From assembly GCA_946402065.1 (NCBI GenBank), contig CAMIVR010000048.1:1-34280 (forward strand): DNA of 34,280 nt, in the 5' to 3' direction. Source of the DNA: an uncultured Brevibacillus sp. (GTDB taxonomy: Bacteria; Bacillota; Bacilli; Brevibacillales; Brevibacillaceae). The position numbers and the translations under genes are program-made. Under the pieces are notes generated by a model. It worked only from the letters and a program-made list of their open reading frames with translations, ran no database searches and was not told the origin of the DNA. Below are positions 32,857-34,280 of this stretch, piece by piece (position 1 is the stretch's first letter; each line of letters begins with the position of its first letter).

Positions 32857-34280
32857 TTACTTCATCTTTACATCCTTCATGATGGCATCCCAGTACCAGA
32901 GCGGTGTCACCGCATACCCTTCGACGTTGTTCGTCGTCGTCAGGATTTGCTTGGGATGGTCAAGCATGATCCACGGCGAATCGTTGGCGATGATTTGCTG
33001 TGCCTGGATCATCAGGTCGGAGCGTTTATCGTCGTCCGCGATGTGCAGCTGCTGCTCAAGCAGCTTGTCGACTTGCGGATTTTTGTAGTTGGCGTAGTTC
33101 GCTCCGCCATCTGCGGCGTTCACAGACCAGAAGACCGGCTGCAGATTGCCCGACGGGTCAGGGAAGTCCGACCCCCAGTTATTGATCGCGATGTCGTAAT
33201 TGCGATCACCGCTAAATGTACGCGTGGTCAACTCTTCACCGGTTACTTTTTCGATCTCCAGGTTGATCCCAAGCGGCTTCACGGCTGCTTGCAGAGCGAG
33301 TGCGGCATTGACCCGCAAGCTGTCGGAGTCGGTGAGTATTTTCGCGGTAAAGCCGCCCGGAACGCTTGACTCAGCCAACAGCTGTTTTGCCTTTTCCTGA
33401 TTGAAGGTGTAGTCAGGCAGCTCTTTGTACGCTGCTTCCCACTTCTCTTTGGAGAACTTCCACATCGCAGGCGCTACCGGAATCGATTTGGCCGGAATCC
33501 CGGAATCCTTGACGATTTGATCGAGGATCTTCTGCTTGTCCAGCGCGTAATTAATCGCTTGTCTGACTTTCACGTCCGTGAACGGCGCACGCTGTGTATT
33601 GAAGGCGAAAAAGTCGTTCAGGAAGCTGTCTACTTTGTCTACCTTGACGTTTTCCATCCGCTCGACCACTTCGACCAGATCGAGCGGCAATCCGATCGTC
33701 ATATTGATTTGTCCGGTCTTTAAGCCCGTCACTTTGGTCGTGCCTTCCGGTACTACCTTGAAGGCGACTTTATCCAGGTAGGGACCGCCCTCTTTGTTCC
33801 AGTAATTCGCGTTTTTCTCCAAGACGATTTCCGATCCGGTCTGCCAGCTGACGTATTTGAACGGGCCGGTCCCCAGAACGCCGCCATCCGGCTTGCCGAA
33901 GTTGGCTTGATGGGCCTCGTAGTATTTTTTGCTGATAACGTGGCCGCCTGATGTAGCAGGTACATAGCGCCACAGCGCATCCGGCTGGGTCAGCGTCACT
34001 TTGATCGTGGAATCGTCAACCTTTTCGATCTTGTCTACATTCGCGTACATCCAGCCCAGGTAAGACGCTGTTTTGGGATCGCGAGTCCGCTCCATGGAAA
34101 AGATCACATCATCGGCGGTCATCGGGCTGCCGTCCTGGAACGTAACGTCTTTACGCAAGTGGTAAACGAATGTTTTGTCGTCGGGCGTTTCCCATTTCTC
34201 GGCCAGATTCGGTACCAGATTCGAGTCTTTGTCAAATTTCAGCAGGCCTTCGGTGATTTCGTTTACGACCGGAAGTGTGA
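32857..34280 (-). CDS. Peptide ABC importer solute-binding protein, N-terminus off the window
   Basis: The coding frame is open to the right edge of the window, and the start and signal peptide are not included; a TTG at 34158 is internal. The visible 473 residues match the family 5 extracellular solute-binding proteins: NEITEGLLKFDKDSNLVPNLAEKWE, VYHLRKDVTFQDGSPMTADDV, then the ATSGGHVISKKYYEA, GTGPFKYVSWQTG and VRQAINYALDKQKIL blocks. It would be a lipoprotein that captures peptides (or another family 5 substrate such as an opine or nickel chelate) for DppBCDF. It is the first visible gene of the long operon, and the promoter lies beyond the window. Confidence 0.93.
   Translation of the reverse strand, partial: TLPVVNEITEGLLKFDKDSNLVPNLAEKWETPDDKTFVYHLRKDVTFQDGSPMTADDVIFSMERTRDPKTASYLGWMYANVDKIEKVDDSTIKVTLTQPDALWRYVPATSGGHVISKKYYEAHQANFGKPDGGVLGTGPFKYVSWQTGSEIVLEKNANYWNKEGGPYLDKVAFKVVPEGTTKVTGLKTGQINMTIGLPLDLVEVVERMENVKVDKVDSFLNDFFAFNTQRAPFTDVKVRQAINYALDKQKILDQIVKDSGIPAKSIPVAPAMWKFSKEKWEAAYKELPDYTFNQEKAKQLLAESSVPGGFTAKILTDSDSLRVNAALALQAAVKPLGINLEIEKVTGEELTTRTFSGDRNYDIAINNWGSDFPDPSGNLQPVFWSVNAADGGANYANYKNPQVDKLLEQQLHIADDDKRSDLMIQAQQIIANDSPWIMLDHPKQILTTTNNVEGYAVTPLWYWDAIMKDVKMK

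Noticed and set aside
32098-33369. 423-codon plus-strand frame across DppB and the binding-protein gene
   Set aside because: It is antisense to two certain genes and has shadow-like composition.
1-34280. tRNA, rRNA, CRISPR, insertion sequences, phage genes or antiphage genes
   Set aside because: I looked for cloverleaf-like sequences, regularly spaced repeats, transposase or integrase motifs and nuclease/toxin motifs and saw none.

Overview
The window looks like a piece of chromosome from an aerobic, Gram-positive, probably spore-forming member of the Paenibacillaceae, most like Brevibacillus. This is inferred from strong AGGAGG-type ribosome binding sites, frequent TTG and GTG starts, an S-layer-homology (SLH) protein, a decayed fragment that resembles a spore-germination GerA protein, YesM/YesN-type two-component genes and a moderately high GC content. 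I see no rRNA, tRNA, CRISPR array, insertion sequence or phage gene. All but two genes (an MFS transporter and a MocR regulator) are on the minus strand.

Layout, left to right. (1) 1-2595: start of a GAF-like gene (possibly NreA-like), then a B-type (ba3-like) haem-copper oxidase operon read 2595 to 279 as subunit IIa, II (CuA) and I, with a structured promoter at 2648-2723. (2) 2851-4473: a divergent 14-helix DHA2 drug-efflux protein. (3) 4625-6409: an M3 oligoendopeptidase. (4) 6548-11733: a five-gene operon (APC permease, SDR epimerase, creatininase-family hydrolase, HisC-like aminotransferase, IclR regulator). Its near-consensus promoter is overlapped by two matching palindromes, the expected operators of the IclR protein. 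(5) 11958-14099: a GNAT acetyltransferase divergent from a MocR/GntR-aminotransferase regulator. (6) 14348-18726: a GABA catabolic unit (aldehyde dehydrogenase, GabT) with a clear sigma-54 promoter. Three upstream boxes partly lie inside the 3' end of the sigma-54 activator gene. (7) 18902-21508: a DUF2167 membrane protein and a secreted SLH protein, separated by a 486-base region with alternative hairpins. (8) 21607-34280: a long, tightly packed minus-strand run. It reads solute-binding protein (cut by the window end), DppB, DppC, histidine kinase, AraC-type response regulator, sodium:solute-symporter-like membrane protein, DppD, DppF, BPL_N/glutaminase-fold protein, acetamidase/formamidase 2, M42 aminopeptidase, acetamidase/formamidase 1.

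The last unit is the most unusual. A peptide ABC importer is split by a complete two-component system and a transporter-like protein, and is followed by hydrolases. Read as a whole, it could sense, import and dismantle a peptide- or amide-type substrate. The histidine kinase has no sensor domain of its own, so the symporter-like protein coded directly after the regulator is a candidate sensor or co-sensor. The substrate cannot be read from the sequence.
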